Source: Acidobacteriota bacterium (GTDB lineage: Bacteria > Acidobacteriota > Vicinamibacteria > Vicinamibacterales > UBA2999). Taken from it: a DNA stretch of 64,000 nt. The notes under the pieces were generated by a model. The model saw only the letters and a program-made list of their open reading frames with translations. It was not told the origin of the DNA and searched no databases. The DNA lies in contig JAGNJW010000019.1 in assembly GCA_018000455.1 (NCBI GenBank), forward strand, positions 1 to 64,000. Direction: 5' to 3'. This document shows, piece by piece, positions 37,523-48,395 of the stretch. How positions within the stretch are numbered: the stretch's first letter is position 1; each line of letters begins with the position of its first letter. The position numbers were made by a program, and so were the translations under genes.

Positions 37523-38497
37523 ATGACCCGCCGAGCTGTTGGAATTGCGTGCTTCGTCGTGCTGGGCGTGGCTGTCACGGCGCGCGCGCAGAACCTGACC
37601 TACGCGAAGGGCCAGAACGTCTCCCCCGCCTACGAGGGCTGGGAAGAAGATTCGGCGGGTCGCAAGTTCTTCGTCTTCGGCTATATGAACCGCAACTGGC
37701 AGGAAGAGCTCGACGTGCCGGTCGGAGCCGACAACACGTTCACCAGCGGCACGCCCGACCAGGGCCAGCCCACGCACTTCCTGCCGCGCCGCAACCGCTT
37801 CGTCTTCCGCGTTCCGGTGCCACCGGGGTTCACCGAGAAGGACGAGGTCGTCTGGTCGCTGACGACCCGCGGCAAGACCGAGATGGCGTACGCCAGCCTG
37901 CGTCTCGACTACAAGATCGACGATGTCGTGAAGGCGTCCGAGACAGGCGCCCTGGGCGCCGGCAGCAGCAGCCCCGAAGTGCGCGCCAACACGCCGCCGG
38001 TGCTCGAGGTGCAGGGCCCGCGCCGGGTCGAGGTGCGCGTCGGCGAAGCGGTACCGCTTTCCGTCATGGTGCGTGACGACGGCATTCCCAAGGCGCGCGC
38101 GATCGGCGCCGGCGCAGCGGTGGAGAACGAAGGGTCGGCCACGAACCTGTCGGCGGCCAACCGGGCAAGCATCGAACAGCTGCGGGCGCGCCGGCTGATG
38201 CAGCCGCCATCGCGGGTCACCGTGGGCAAGAATGTCGGCCTCCACGTGGGCTGGTTCGTTTACCGCGGCGCTGGCACCGTGAAATTCGACGCCGATCAGA
38301 TCGCCTCATGGGAAGACACGCGCACGGGCGGCAACTCGCCGTGGGCGCCGCACTGGCGAGCCCCCGAACTGCCGCCAGACGGCAGGGTTACGACAACTGC
38401 CTGGTTCAACACGCCTGGCGAGTACGTGCTGCGGGCGCGCGCCGATGATGGCGCGCTGACCGCCGACCAGCAGGTCATCATCGTCGTCAAGCCGTAG
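37523..38497 (+). CDS. Secreted beta-rich protein next to the heme/copper protein
   Basis: A 324-residue exported protein (signal MTRRAVGIACFVVLGVAVTA, then RAQN). The first half has YEGWEEDSAGRKFFVFGYMN and NRFVFRVPVPPGFTEKDEVV, a beta-sandwich-like pattern. A Pro-rich hinge (ANTPPVLEVQGPRRVEVRVG) leads to an Ig/PKD-like C-terminal domain ending GEYVLRARADDGALTADQQV. No catalytic motif is visible. It begins 19 bases after the cytochrome/monooxygenase gene and so is probably co-expressed; a substrate-binding or scaffold role is inference only. Confidence 0.6.
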   Translation: MTRRAVGIACFVVLGVAVTARAQNLTYAKGQNVSPAYEGWEEDSAGRKFFVFGYMNRNWQEELDVPVGADNTFTSGTPDQGQPTHFLPRRNRFVFRVPVPPGFTEKDEVVWSLTTRGKTEMAYASLRLDYKIDDVVKASETGALGAGSSSPEVRANTPPVLEVQGPRRVEVRVGEAVPLSVMVRDDGIPKARAIGAGAAVENEGSATNLSAANRASIEQLRARRLMQPPSRVTVGKNVGLHVGWFVYRGAGTVKFDADQIASWEDTRTGGNSPWAPHWRAPELPPDGRVTTTAWFNTPGEYVLRARADDGALTADQQVIIVVKP

Positions 38498-38505
38498 TAT
38501 CTCGC

Positions 38506-38534
38506 TTGACCGCGACGGCCCGCGGCCCTAAGAT
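38506..38534 (+). promoter_or_regulatory. Promoter of the 6S RNA gene
   Basis: TTGACC (38506-38511) and TAAGAT (38529-38534) are separated by exactly 17 bases, the best sigma-70-type promoter in the window. The predicted start is about 38541, just upstream of the structured RNA. Confidence 0.75.
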
Positions 38535-38540
38535 CGTCGT

Positions 38541-38745
38541 GTTCCTGCGGTGCTCGTGATGGATCTTAGGAGGCTCGTCTGAGCCAATGTTCCTTCCAAG
38601 CGAGCTGCGTCCGCTGCGTGGTGTGCATGCCTCCGTCGTGAGGAAGCCTGAAGCGCGGTGTTCCAGCGGCTCCACCTGTTAACGCAGGTTCAGCGATCCT
38701 CCCCACACGGCACCGCGGGACATTTTGAGTCGCCACCCGCTTCGA
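38541..38745 (+). ncRNA. ssrS: 6S RNA
   Basis: A long imperfect hairpin RNA in the gap before thiL. Closing stem AATGTTCC (38586-38593) pairs with GGGACATT (38717-38724). The internal region carries the conserved-looking GTGCATGC and the segment GTCGTGAGGAAGCCTGAAGC, which parallels the GUCCGUCCGAGAAGCCUUAA part of E. coli 6S. ACCTG/CAGGT (38674-38689) form the inner hairpin with TTAACG, and ACGGCACC precedes the 3' closing strand. 6S RNA mimics an open promoter and traps sigma-70 RNA polymerase in stationary phase. The ends are set by the promoter upstream and the GC stem (CCCGC/GCGGG) at 38736-38756, and are approximate. Confidence 0.75.
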
Positions 38746-38770
38746 TCCAGGGCGGGCTCCGAGGCTTTCT

Positions 38771-39760
38771 GTGACTGTCGGCGAACGCGGAGAACACGCC
38801 CTCATCGAGTGGCTTCGCCGGCACCTGCCAGCGCCAGGCCCCGACGTCCTCGTCGGCATTGGCGACGACGCCGCCGTGCTGCGCCCGCCCCGCGGCGAGT
38901 TCCTGGTCCAGACCACCGACGCGCTCGTGGACGGCGTCCACCTGAGCACGCGCTTCATGTCGCCAGATCAGATTGGCCGCCGCGCCGTGGCCGTCAACCT
39001 GAGCGACGTGGCGGCCATGGCCGCGCGGCCGTCCTGGCTGCTCCTCTCGCTCGTCCTGCCCGACTCGTTCCCCGTTACCAGCTTCGAGGGCCTGGTCGCG
39101 GGCGCCGCCGAAGCCTCGCGCGCCGCCGGCGCGTCGATCGTCGGTGGCAACATCACGCGTACGACCGGCCCGCTCGTGGTCGACGTGACCCTGACGGGCC
39201 ATGTACGGCCGAAGCGTCTGCTGCGCAGAAGCACCGCCCGCGCCGGCGATGAGCTGTGGCTCACAGGGACCATCGGCGGCGGCGCCGCCGGCCTGGCCAT
39301 GCTCACGGCCGGCGAACTTTCCGACGCTGCCTGCATCGCGCGCTACATCTCGCCCACGCCCCGCCTGCGGGAAGCCTGGGCCATGGCACGCGACGGCGCC
39401 GCACGGGCGGCGATCGATCTGAGCGACGGATTCGCCGACGCCGTGCGCCAACTGGCGGGCGCCTCGTCCACCGGCGCGCGGATCGAGGCCGCCGCGCTGC
39501 CACTCGAACCTGGCGCACGGCGGTGGTCGGAGTCGCGCGGTCTGGATCCAGTGGCGGCGGCCATCGGCGGGAGCGACGACTACGAACTGCTCTTCGCGGT
39601 GAGCCCGAAGGCCGGGGGACGGCTGCGCGCGGCGCGCGGCTCGTTCGGGACGGCCCTCACGAAAGTCGGCCACCTGACCGCCACTCCAGCATTGCTGCTG
39701 CGCACGGACGGTATCGACACGCCCCTGCCGACCGGATTCGAGCACTTCGCGAGCGCCTGA
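38771..39760 (+). CDS. thiL: Thiamine-monophosphate kinase
   Basis: A 329-residue ThiL that phosphorylates thiamine monophosphate to the active cofactor TPP. The N-terminal part has GIGDDAAVLRPPRGEFLVQT, TTDALVDGVHL, RRAVAVNLSDVAAMAARP, then GGNITRTTGPLVVDVTLTG, DLSDGFAD and GGSDDYELLF. It starts with GTG at 38771, about 25-50 bases after the 6S RNA. Its stop overlaps the next gene (TGATG). Full length. Confidence 0.95.
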   Translation: MTVGERGEHALIEWLRRHLPAPGPDVLVGIGDDAAVLRPPRGEFLVQTTDALVDGVHLSTRFMSPDQIGRRAVAVNLSDVAAMAARPSWLLLSLVLPDSFPVTSFEGLVAGAAEASRAAGASIVGGNITRTTGPLVVDVTLTGHVRPKRLLRRSTARAGDELWLTGTIGGGAAGLAMLTAGELSDAACIARYISPTPRLREAWAMARDGAARAAIDLSDGFADAVRQLAGASSTGARIEAAALPLEPGARRWSESRGLDPVAAAIGGSDDYELLFAVSPKAGGRLRAARGSFGTALTKVGHLTATPALLLRTDGIDTPLPTGFEHFASA

Positions 39761-40308
39761 TGGCAGACGTGCCCCGGCTGCTACGGCGGGTGCTGGCGAT
39801 CATCGTGGTGGCTCTGCTCGTGCTGGCCGTCTTCACCACCAGTACCCGCGACTCGACGGAAGAGGTGTTCGACAGCGGCGGTCGACCGCGCCTCGGCACC
39901 GCGATCAACTTCCAGGCCACGGCCTACTGCAAGGGTGAGACGACCGCGGCGGGCGTGGCCGTGCGCCACGGCATGGCAGCGGCCGATCCGACGCTGCTGC
40001 CGCTCGGCAGCGTGGTGCGGATCGACACACCCGACACGCGCTACAGTGGCATCTGGACCGTGCTCGACACGGGCCCCGAGGTGAAGGGCCGCGAGCTCGA
40101 TCTCTACATGTGGAGCTGCATCGACGCCCTCGCCTTCGGGCGCCAGTCGGTGCAGGTCACGATTCTGCGGCTGGGGTGGGACCCCCGCGCCAGCGCACCA
40201 GAGCCCCTGGACCAGTGGTTCCGCCGTCGAGAGCGGGCGCAGTCGCCGCCGGCGACGCCGACGCCGCCTCCATCGCCGGGCCAGGTTCCGCCGCCGCCAG
40301 AAGACTGA
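39760..40308 (+). CDS. 3D-domain (MltA/YabE-like) exported protein
   Basis: A 182-residue protein with an N-terminal signal anchor (LLRRVLAIIVVALLVLAVFT) and a 3D domain (about 50-140): NFQATAYCKGETTAAGV, DPTLLPLGSVVRI, WTVLDTGPEVKGRELDLYM, ending VQVTILR. The three Asp residues that name the fold are present. 3D domains occur in lytic transglycosylases (MltA) and in resuscitation/cell-wall proteins, so a peptidoglycan-directed role is expected. The C-terminal 40 residues are Pro-rich. The ATG at 39760 overlaps the thiL stop. Confidence 0.85.
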   Translation: MADVPRLLRRVLAIIVVALLVLAVFTTSTRDSTEEVFDSGGRPRLGTAINFQATAYCKGETTAAGVAVRHGMAAADPTLLPLGSVVRIDTPDTRYSGIWTVLDTGPEVKGRELDLYMWSCIDALAFGRQSVQVTILRLGWDPRASAPEPLDQWFRRRERAQSPPATPTPPPSPGQVPPPPED

Positions 40309-40363
40309 CGCGGCGCTCGAATCCCGCCAGGTCTCGCCCGGGCTTTGCTATCATCGCCCCCTT

Positions 40364-42199
<1,836 letters not shown>

Positions 42200-42414
42200 T
42201 CGAACTCCTGCGCGCTGGCTGACGGCCAACTCGACCGCTGCCAGCGTGCCCGCCACCCGTATCCCTCCGTCCCGCGCGGCCGGAGGGCCTGTCCCCCCGG
42301 CCCCTGTAGTCCGCCCCGCTGCTGCCGATAGTTCACGTACTGGCGCTTGGCAACGCGTCTCCCCGCGGCCGGGCCCGTTACCGACGTACATCGCCAGCCA
42401 AGGGGTCGCAGTCC

Positions 42415-43233
42415 ATGGTCACGTTCCGCTCACCGCTCGTCGCACTCGCCGCCCTCGCTCTCGTCGCCGCCACCGCCACGTCCGCCCGCGCGCAGTTCCC
42501 GATGCGCGGATCCGACGTGATCGGTGAGGACTACAACGTGGAGGTGTCGTTCAATTTCTGGAGCCCGACGCCCACCGCCATCATCAGCAGCGAGGCCCTC
42601 GGTATCCTCGGCACCAACGTCGACCTGGTGGGCGATCTCGGCATCGAGAAGCAGCTGCTCAAGGACGTCCGCGTCGTGCTGCGTCCGGCCAAGAAGCACC
42701 GCTTCCGCATCAACTACCTGCCCATGACCTACGACGCGCAGAACACGCTGACGCGCGAGTTCATCTTCAACGGGCTGCGCTATCGTCCCGGACTCCCGGT
42801 GGCCACCACCGCACAATTCAAGGCGTGGCGCTTCGGCTACGAATACGACTTCCTCTATCGCGAGCGCGGCTTCCTCGGCGTGCTCTTCGACGTGAAATAC
42901 ACCGACGTGAACGTCGGCCTCAACAGCCCGATCGGCGACGAGTTCACCAAGGCGGTGGCGCCGCTACCGACCATCGGCGGCGTGGCGCGCGTCTACGCGG
43001 CGAGGAACCTGGCGCTCAACGCCGAGATGAGCTACGTCAAGGTGCCAGAGAACCTCTCGGACACCGTCGATGGCCGCTACGTCGACTTCGACATCAACGC
43101 CACCTTCAACCCGCACAAGAACTTCGGTGTGCAGGCCGGCTACCGCAGCATCGACCTCACCTACGCGGTCGACCTCGATTCGGGTTCTCTGACGTTCAAA
43201 GGCCTGTACTTCGGCGGCACCGTCCGCTTCTGA
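42415..43233 (+). CDS. Putative outer-membrane beta-barrel protein
   Basis: A 272-residue exported protein (signal MVTFRSPLVALAALALVAAT, then ATSARAQF). The mature part alternates hydrophobic and polar residues in about ten strands (AWRFGYEYDFLYRERGFLGV, GVQAGYRSIDLTYAVDLDSG) and ends with the terminal Phe of GGTVRF, as expected for BAM-inserted barrels. No family is recognised with certainty. It is preceded by a 215-base gap with no clear gene and convergent with the PMT-like gene. Confidence 0.65.
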   Translation: MVTFRSPLVALAALALVAATATSARAQFPMRGSDVIGEDYNVEVSFNFWSPTPTAIISSEALGILGTNVDLVGDLGIEKQLLKDVRVVLRPAKKHRFRINYLPMTYDAQNTLTREFIFNGLRYRPGLPVATTAQFKAWRFGYEYDFLYRERGFLGVLFDVKYTDVNVGLNSPIGDEFTKAVAPLPTIGGVARVYAARNLALNAEMSYVKVPENLSDTVDGRYVDFDINATFNPHKNFGVQAGYRSIDLTYAVDLDSGSLTFKGLYFGGTVRF

Positions 43234-43237
43234 GCCT

Positions 43238-45928
43238 CTACGGCACGGCGGGGCCCGATGGCGGCACTGGCATGTCGGGCCAGGTCACGAATACTCCCAG
43301 TCGGCGCCGGTCGCCGCTGCCGTCGTGATCCGCCGGCCGGAAGCCCGAGCGGCTGCCAATCGCCAGCGTGGCGGGCGCGAGCGCGTCGTCGGGCAGTGTG
43401 ACGTCGGCGGCCGCGTGGGCCGCAAGCGACACCGTCCGGGTCCAGGCGCCAGCACTGAGTCGAATCTCGTTCGGCACCGGCCCGCCCGTCAGACGCAGCA
43501 CGGCGGACCGGTCGTCGTCAGTCTGCACGACGAACGAGGCGACACGCTCGCCCCTGATCCAGATCGCCGCGGGTTCCAGATACGCGTTGTCGTCGAGGGC
43601 GTAGGCGACGACAAAGCCATAGCGCGCCGCCGCCCTGGCCCACGCCGCCTGGTGCCGCCCAACCAGCACCCGGGGCCGCACCGTCATGCGGCGCACCGAC
43701 GCCCTGGCCGCACCGTCGCCGCTCACCGCAATCGAATGCGCATCCACCGGCAGGCGCAGCACCAGTCCCGAGAACCCGGCGGGACGCCCGTCCAACTGCC
43801 AACGCTCGATCGGTACGTCCTGCCGCCCCAGGCGCACCGTGAGCTCGCCGGCCAGCGGCCCGGGCGGCTCGATGACGAGGTCGTACTCCCCGGCCGGCAA
43901 CTCGGGAATTCTCAGTAGCGGCGCGTCGGCGGCGCCGCGCGGGCCCCGGATACTGGTGGCGATGTTGAGGCGGCGAGGCGCGTCGTCGAGCGAGAGTGCC
44001 CGAGTGGGCGTCAGCTGCCACACGTGCGGCTGCTCCTCGGGAGACCAGCGCGCCAGCCACGACATCTGCGACGTGGACGGCGTCGGGGCGGCGCGCCCGA
44101 GGCCGGTCCAGACCACCGTCGACGCCAGCATCACGACGACGGGTACCACCAAGGCGCCGGCGACGGCGCCCGCCCGTGGCACTGTGCGGACCGCCAGCAT
44201 GGCGACGGCGATGCCCCAGACCGACGTCACCAGCCACACGGCCGCGTCGTCGAGCGCAGCGACCATGCCATCGCGGTGCACGCTCGGCATCGCCAGGGTC
44301 AGATCGGCCGAGCGGCTGAGCCAGTCGAGCAACAACGCGTAGCCGTCACGGCCGTTGTAGATGAAAGCACCGCGGTCGACACCCACCATCGCCGCGGTGA
44401 CCGCGGCCGATATTGCCGCGAGCGCGACAATCCCGCCGCGGATGGCCGCGCTGCTACGGACCCACACGACGGCCAGTGGCAGGCCCAACATCGGCACCAG
44501 CACGACGGCGAAGCGCGCCGGGGCGCTGTAACCACCCCACCACATCGGATAGCTGGCGGCCGTCGCCAGATACACCGCGACGACGGCCAGGATCTCGGCG
44601 GCCAGGCGCGGCCGCTGGCGCGCGAGGACGGCGAGACCGACCACGGCCACGACCAGCACGGGGGCCGTGGCCAGCAGACCGAACTGCTGGTCGACGAGCA
44701 GGCCCGCGAGGCCGGTCGGGATGAACGTCAGTCCGCCTTCAGGGCGACTGCCGTATGGAGCCGCGGGATTCGGCGTGCCGTAGATCACCCAGAAGTAGCC
44801 GAACCAGGCGATCGCGGAAACCACCGGCACGCTGAGAAACCGCACTGCGTCGGAGCGGCCGTCGTCGCGCCACCAGAGCCGCATGACGATGGCTGCCGCG
44901 AGCACACCGGCGACGAGGGCGAACCGGGTGTGTAACCAGGGCAGGATCGCCAGCGCGGCGCCCACGCCTATCCATGAGGCGGCCGACACGCGTCGGCCGC
45001 CGGCATCGAGCACCACGAGCGCGCCGACACCCGCCAAGGCCAGCGCTCCGCCGATCGGATCGGGATAGATCGTGAAGGCGTGCAGCGCCCACGGCACCGA
45101 GGTGGCGACGGCGCCGGCCGCCATCCAGGCGGCGTCAGACGACTGCGTGAGCAGAAATGCGATCCGCCACAGCGCGGCGATCCCCAGCGCACCAACGAAG
45201 ACCACGACCAGCACGGCCGCCGGGTAGCCACCCAGCGCGAACGCCGGCAGCACCAGGACCGACACGCCCGGTGCGTGGACCGAATAGATCGCCCGGTCGG
45301 TGCCACGGCGCATGAAGTCGGGCTTGAGCGCGGCGTCGTAGTACTCGAGGTAGTGCCCATCGCGATGGTTGTTCTCGATCCGCAGATCGCCGTCGTGGAG
45401 GAGGCTCTGGGTGATGATGAGGTAGTGCGGCTCGTCGCCCGCCGGGACGCGCGGACGCGCCACGCTCCAGGCCGTGAGCGTCATGACCGCCGCCAGCACC
45501 GCGGCGATCCACGGTGCTCGTCGCGGTGAGCGCCACAGGTCACGCAGAGGATGGGCCAGCGCGAGCTGCGCGACGGCCGGCCACGCGGCGCCGGTCAGCG
45601 CCGCCGTCCAGACGGCGCCCTCGAGGGGGCCGTCCCACAACAGGAACGCTGCCGGCACGGGCACCGGCAACCAGGGCAGCCACGGCAGCACGAGCAGCGC
45701 CAGCGGGGCCAGCCGGATCCGTCCCCCGAAGATCGCGCCAAGCGCCGCACCGACCACGGCCAGCACACCAAGCCAACCGTGGGGCGGCAGCGCGCCCACG
45801 CGCGTCATCCGCGCCGGGTCCACCAGCGCCAGCACGCCGAGCGAAAGCCAGGCAGTGGCGCCGACGGCCAGTCCCGCCAGCAGCGCGGCCAGCCGCGGCG
45901 CCCGCGCGCCGCCGGCCGTCGGCCTCAT
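43238..45928 (-). CDS. Large PMT/GT39-like membrane protein
   Basis: An 896-residue polytopic protein. After TM1-TM6 it carries AGDEPHYLIITQSLLHDGDL (acidic pair after a TM, as in GT-C transferases), then HAPGVSVLVLPAFALGGYPA and a ladder of hydrophobic helices to about residue 600. A soluble beta-rich C-terminal domain (600-896) contains GEYDLVIEPPGPLAGELTVR and ARYGFVVAYALDDNAYLEP. It likely transfers sugar from a polyprenyl-phosphate donor, but the acceptor is unknown. The ATG at 45928 overlaps the methyltransferase stop by 4 bases (ATGA), so the two genes are coupled. Confidence 0.65.
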   Translation of the reverse strand: MRPTAGGARAPRLAALLAGLAVGATAWLSLGVLALVDPARMTRVGALPPHGWLGVLAVVGAALGAIFGGRIRLAPLALLVLPWLPWLPVPVPAAFLLWDGPLEGAVWTAALTGAAWPAVAQLALAHPLRDLWRSPRRAPWIAAVLAAVMTLTAWSVARPRVPAGDEPHYLIITQSLLHDGDLRIENNHRDGHYLEYYDAALKPDFMRRGTDRAIYSVHAPGVSVLVLPAFALGGYPAAVLVVVFVGALGIAALWRIAFLLTQSSDAAWMAAGAVATSVPWALHAFTIYPDPIGGALALAGVGALVVLDAGGRRVSAASWIGVGAALAILPWLHTRFALVAGVLAAAIVMRLWWRDDGRSDAVRFLSVPVVSAIAWFGYFWVIYGTPNPAAPYGSRPEGGLTFIPTGLAGLLVDQQFGLLATAPVLVVAVVGLAVLARQRPRLAAEILAVVAVYLATAASYPMWWGGYSAPARFAVVLVPMLGLPLAVVWVRSSAAIRGGIVALAAISAAVTAAMVGVDRGAFIYNGRDGYALLLDWLSRSADLTLAMPSVHRDGMVAALDDAAVWLVTSVWGIAVAMLAVRTVPRAGAVAGALVVPVVVMLASTVVWTGLGRAAPTPSTSQMSWLARWSPEEQPHVWQLTPTRALSLDDAPRRLNIATSIRGPRGAADAPLLRIPELPAGEYDLVIEPPGPLAGELTVRLGRQDVPIERWQLDGRPAGFSGLVLRLPVDAHSIAVSGDGAARASVRRMTVRPRVLVGRHQAAWARAAARYGFVVAYALDDNAYLEPAAIWIRGERVASFVVQTDDDRSAVLRLTGGPVPNEIRLSAGAWTRTVSLAAHAAADVTLPDDALAPATLAIGSRSGFRPADHDGSGDRRRLGVFVTWPDMPVPPSGPAVP

Positions 45929-46680
45929 GGGCGCTTCCTGGCCAGGCAGATGATCGAACTGCCGACCGGCATGTTCATGACGCGCAGCAGCCCCGACTCG
46001 ACGACCAGCAGCGCCGACAGCGCGAGATTCACCGGCGCGGTCGGCACGCTGATCTCGCTGGCGCTGGCCGCAGCCTGACCGCCGCCCTGCCATCGCTGCA
46101 GCGCCCGCACGGAATAGAGCAACGGAAACAGGAACGCGAACGTGTACGAGATCCGCACCACCTCGAGGCCGGCGCTCTCAACGAGGGCACGGAGCGAGGC
46201 GGTCGTGTAGCGGCGCAGTTCCTTGGCCAGCGTGCCGTGTCCGCCGCGCAGCGACTCGAGGGCAGCCGCCGTGATGAGCACATGCCCGCCCGGACGCGCG
46301 ACGCGGGCCATCTCGCGAATCGCGGCCTGCTCGAGATCGTCGGGCAGTCCGTAGAGCACGTCGAACGACGTCACGATGTCGAATGACGCATCGGGACAGG
46401 GAATCTTCCCGATGCTGCCGCGCGCGACCCGCGTGAACCCGTGCGCGCGCGCGAAGCGCGGCCCGATGGCGGTGATATCGAAGCCGAAGGCGCGGCCATG
46501 GCGGCCGAGCAGTTGGAGGTTGGCGCCGGTGCCGCAACCGCAATCGAGCAGACGCAGATCGGTGCGTCCACCGGCCGCCACCGCCAACCACGGCGCGACG
46601 AACCGGCGAAACCCGCGGAACCAGAAGTGGGTGCGTTCGGCGCGGTAGGTGAGCTCGAGGAGGCGGTCGAGGTGGTCCAT
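45925..46680 (-). CDS. SAM-dependent class I methyltransferase
   Basis: A 251-residue methyltransferase. Motif I is LLDCGCGTGANLQLLGRHGR (about residues 44-63), then FGFDITAIGPRFARAHGF, the acidic PDASFDIVTSFDVLYGLPD, and a late ARPGGHVLITAAALES. It begins MDHLDRLLELTYRAERTHFW; a start 13 codons upstream (46719) is also open. A C-terminal pair of hydrophobic helices (FAFLFPLLYSVRALQRW, NLALSALLVVESGLLRV) suggests membrane association. It is coupled to the PMT-like gene, so a lipid-linked or glycan substrate is likely. Divergent from the gene at 46737. Confidence 0.85.
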   Translation of the reverse strand: MDHLDRLLELTYRAERTHFWFRGFRRFVAPWLAVAAGGRTDLRLLDCGCGTGANLQLLGRHGRAFGFDITAIGPRFARAHGFTRVARGSIGKIPCPDASFDIVTSFDVLYGLPDDLEQAAIREMARVARPGGHVLITAAALESLRGGHGTLAKELRRYTTASLRALVESAGLEVVRISYTFAFLFPLLYSVRALQRWQGGGQAAASASEISVPTAPVNLALSALLVVESGLLRVMNMPVGSSIICLARKRP

Positions 46681-46736
46681 GCGGTCGCGCCGACCGCAGC
46701 GGCGCGGCGACGCCGTCATGGTACCATACGTCCCGC

Positions 46737-48395
46737 ATGCGCCAGCGTGGGCTCGCCGAAGCCACGGCCGTCGTGGCCGCTGCCCTGCTCCTCACCGCGG
46801 CCCTGACCTACCCGCTGGTCCCGAAGCTCGATCGCGTGGGCCGGCTCAACACGGCCGATGGGCGCTACGCCATGTGGAACGTGGCGTGGGTGGCCGACGC
46901 GCTCATCGTGCACCCGTCACGCCTGTTCGACGCGAACATCTTCTATCCCGCTCGACAAGCACTCGCCTTCTCGGAAGCGAACATTGGCGCCGGCGTCATC
47001 GCCATTCCGGCCTGGGGCTTCAGCGGCAATCCGTACCTGGCCCACAACACCGTGGTGCTATTTGCGTTCGCGATGGGCTTGGCCGGCGCCTACTATCTGG
47101 TGCGCTACCTGACCGGCAGCCGTGGAGCCGCGGCCGTTGGCGGCGTGCTCTTCGCCTTCTGTCCGTTCGTCTTCGCGCGCACGGCGCACATCCAGCTGAT
47201 GATGACGTTCGGTCTGCCGTTCTCCATGCTGGCGCTGCACCGGCTGGTCGACCGGCTCACCTTGGCGCGCGCGGTGACGCTCGGCGTCATCCTCTGGATC
47301 CAGGCGCTGTCGTGCGCCTACTACGGGATCTTCGCGGCGCTGATGGTGGGCTTGGGCACGATCGTGTTCGCCCTCACCCGTGGCCACTGGCGGTCGCCAC
47401 GCTACTGGTTACTCATCGCCCTGGCCGCGGCGGTCTCGATCGGTCTGACGACGCCGTTCTTCCTGCCCTACGTGCAGGTGCAGCAGGAAGGGTTCGCGCG
47501 CACGCTCGACGACGCGCGCATGTACAGCGCCAATGCCGGCGCCTGGCTGGCCTCGTCGGCCTGGGCCCACCGCTGGTGGCTGAGGTGGCTCGACGGATTC
47601 TCCGAGGTCCTGTTCCCCGGCGCGCTGGCCACGCTGCTCGGTGGGTGGGGCGCCTGGCGCGTGCTGCGTCCATCGGCCGGCGCCGCCCCAGCCGGCGCCG
47701 GGATTCGGCGCGACGTCGCGGGTTTCTACCTCCTGCTCGCGCTCATCGCCTTCTGGGCCTCGTTCGGTCCCGACGCCGGTCTGTACCGCGTGCTCTTCGA
47801 CACCATCCCGGTCTTCTCGTTCCTGCGGGCACCGGCGCGCATCGGTATCGTCGTCACGCTGGCGCTGGTCGTACTCGGCAGCCACGTGCTGGCGCCATGG
47901 CTTCGCGCGCGCACGCGCCCCGGGACCTGGGCGGCCGCGCTGGTCGTGCTGGCAGCGCTCGAACTGAATGGCGCACCGCTCACCGGGCTTCGTGAGGCGC
48001 CGCCCGTGCCCGAGGCCTACCGGCGCCTGGCAACGCTTCCCCGCGGCCCGCTCGCCGAGTTCCCCTACTACTACGAGCGCTCGGACTTCCCGCGGCACGC
48101 CGAGTACATGCTCGACTCGACCTATCACTTCCAGCCGCTCATCAACGGCTACTCGGATCACATCCCGGGCGAGTGGCGCGCCACCGTTGTGCCGCTCAGC
48201 TCGTTCCCCACCCGCGAGTCGTTCGCGATCCTGGGCCGGATTGGCGCGCGCTACGTCGTGTTCCATCTGCAGCGCTACGACAGTCGCAGCCGCGAACGGC
48301 TGCTGCAACGCCTCGTCACCTACCAGCAATACCTGCGACCCCTCGTGCAACAGGACGACGTGTGGCTCTACGAAATCGTCGACTGGCCCAACTAG
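46737..48395 (+). CDS. Membrane protein of tandem paralogous set, copy 1
   Basis: A 552-residue integral membrane protein (about ten TMs). The N-terminal region has TADGRYAMWNVAWVADALIV and FDANIFYPARQALAFSEANI, and after the TMs a loop YSANAGAWLASSAWAHRWWL. Near the C-terminus is FQPLINGYSDHIPGEWRATV. The same layout recurs in the next two genes, so this is a family of GT-C-like or lipid-linked-sugar membrane enzymes of unknown function. It is the most diverged of the three. Divergent from the methyltransferase gene, and overlapping the next gene by 34 bases. Confidence 0.65.
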   Translation: MRQRGLAEATAVVAAALLLTAALTYPLVPKLDRVGRLNTADGRYAMWNVAWVADALIVHPSRLFDANIFYPARQALAFSEANIGAGVIAIPAWGFSGNPYLAHNTVVLFAFAMGLAGAYYLVRYLTGSRGAAAVGGVLFAFCPFVFARTAHIQLMMTFGLPFSMLALHRLVDRLTLARAVTLGVILWIQALSCAYYGIFAALMVGLGTIVFALTRGHWRSPRYWLLIALAAAVSIGLTTPFFLPYVQVQQEGFARTLDDARMYSANAGAWLASSAWAHRWWLRWLDGFSEVLFPGALATLLGGWGAWRVLRPSAGAAPAGAGIRRDVAGFYLLLALIAFWASFGPDAGLYRVLFDTIPVFSFLRAPARIGIVVTLALVVLGSHVLAPWLRARTRPGTWAAALVVLAALELNGAPLTGLREAPPVPEAYRRLATLPRGPLAEFPYYYERSDFPRHAEYMLDSTYHFQPLINGYSDHIPGEWRATVVPLSSFPTRESFAILGRIGARYVVFHLQRYDSRSRERLLQRLVTYQQYLRPLVQQDDVWLYEIVDWPN

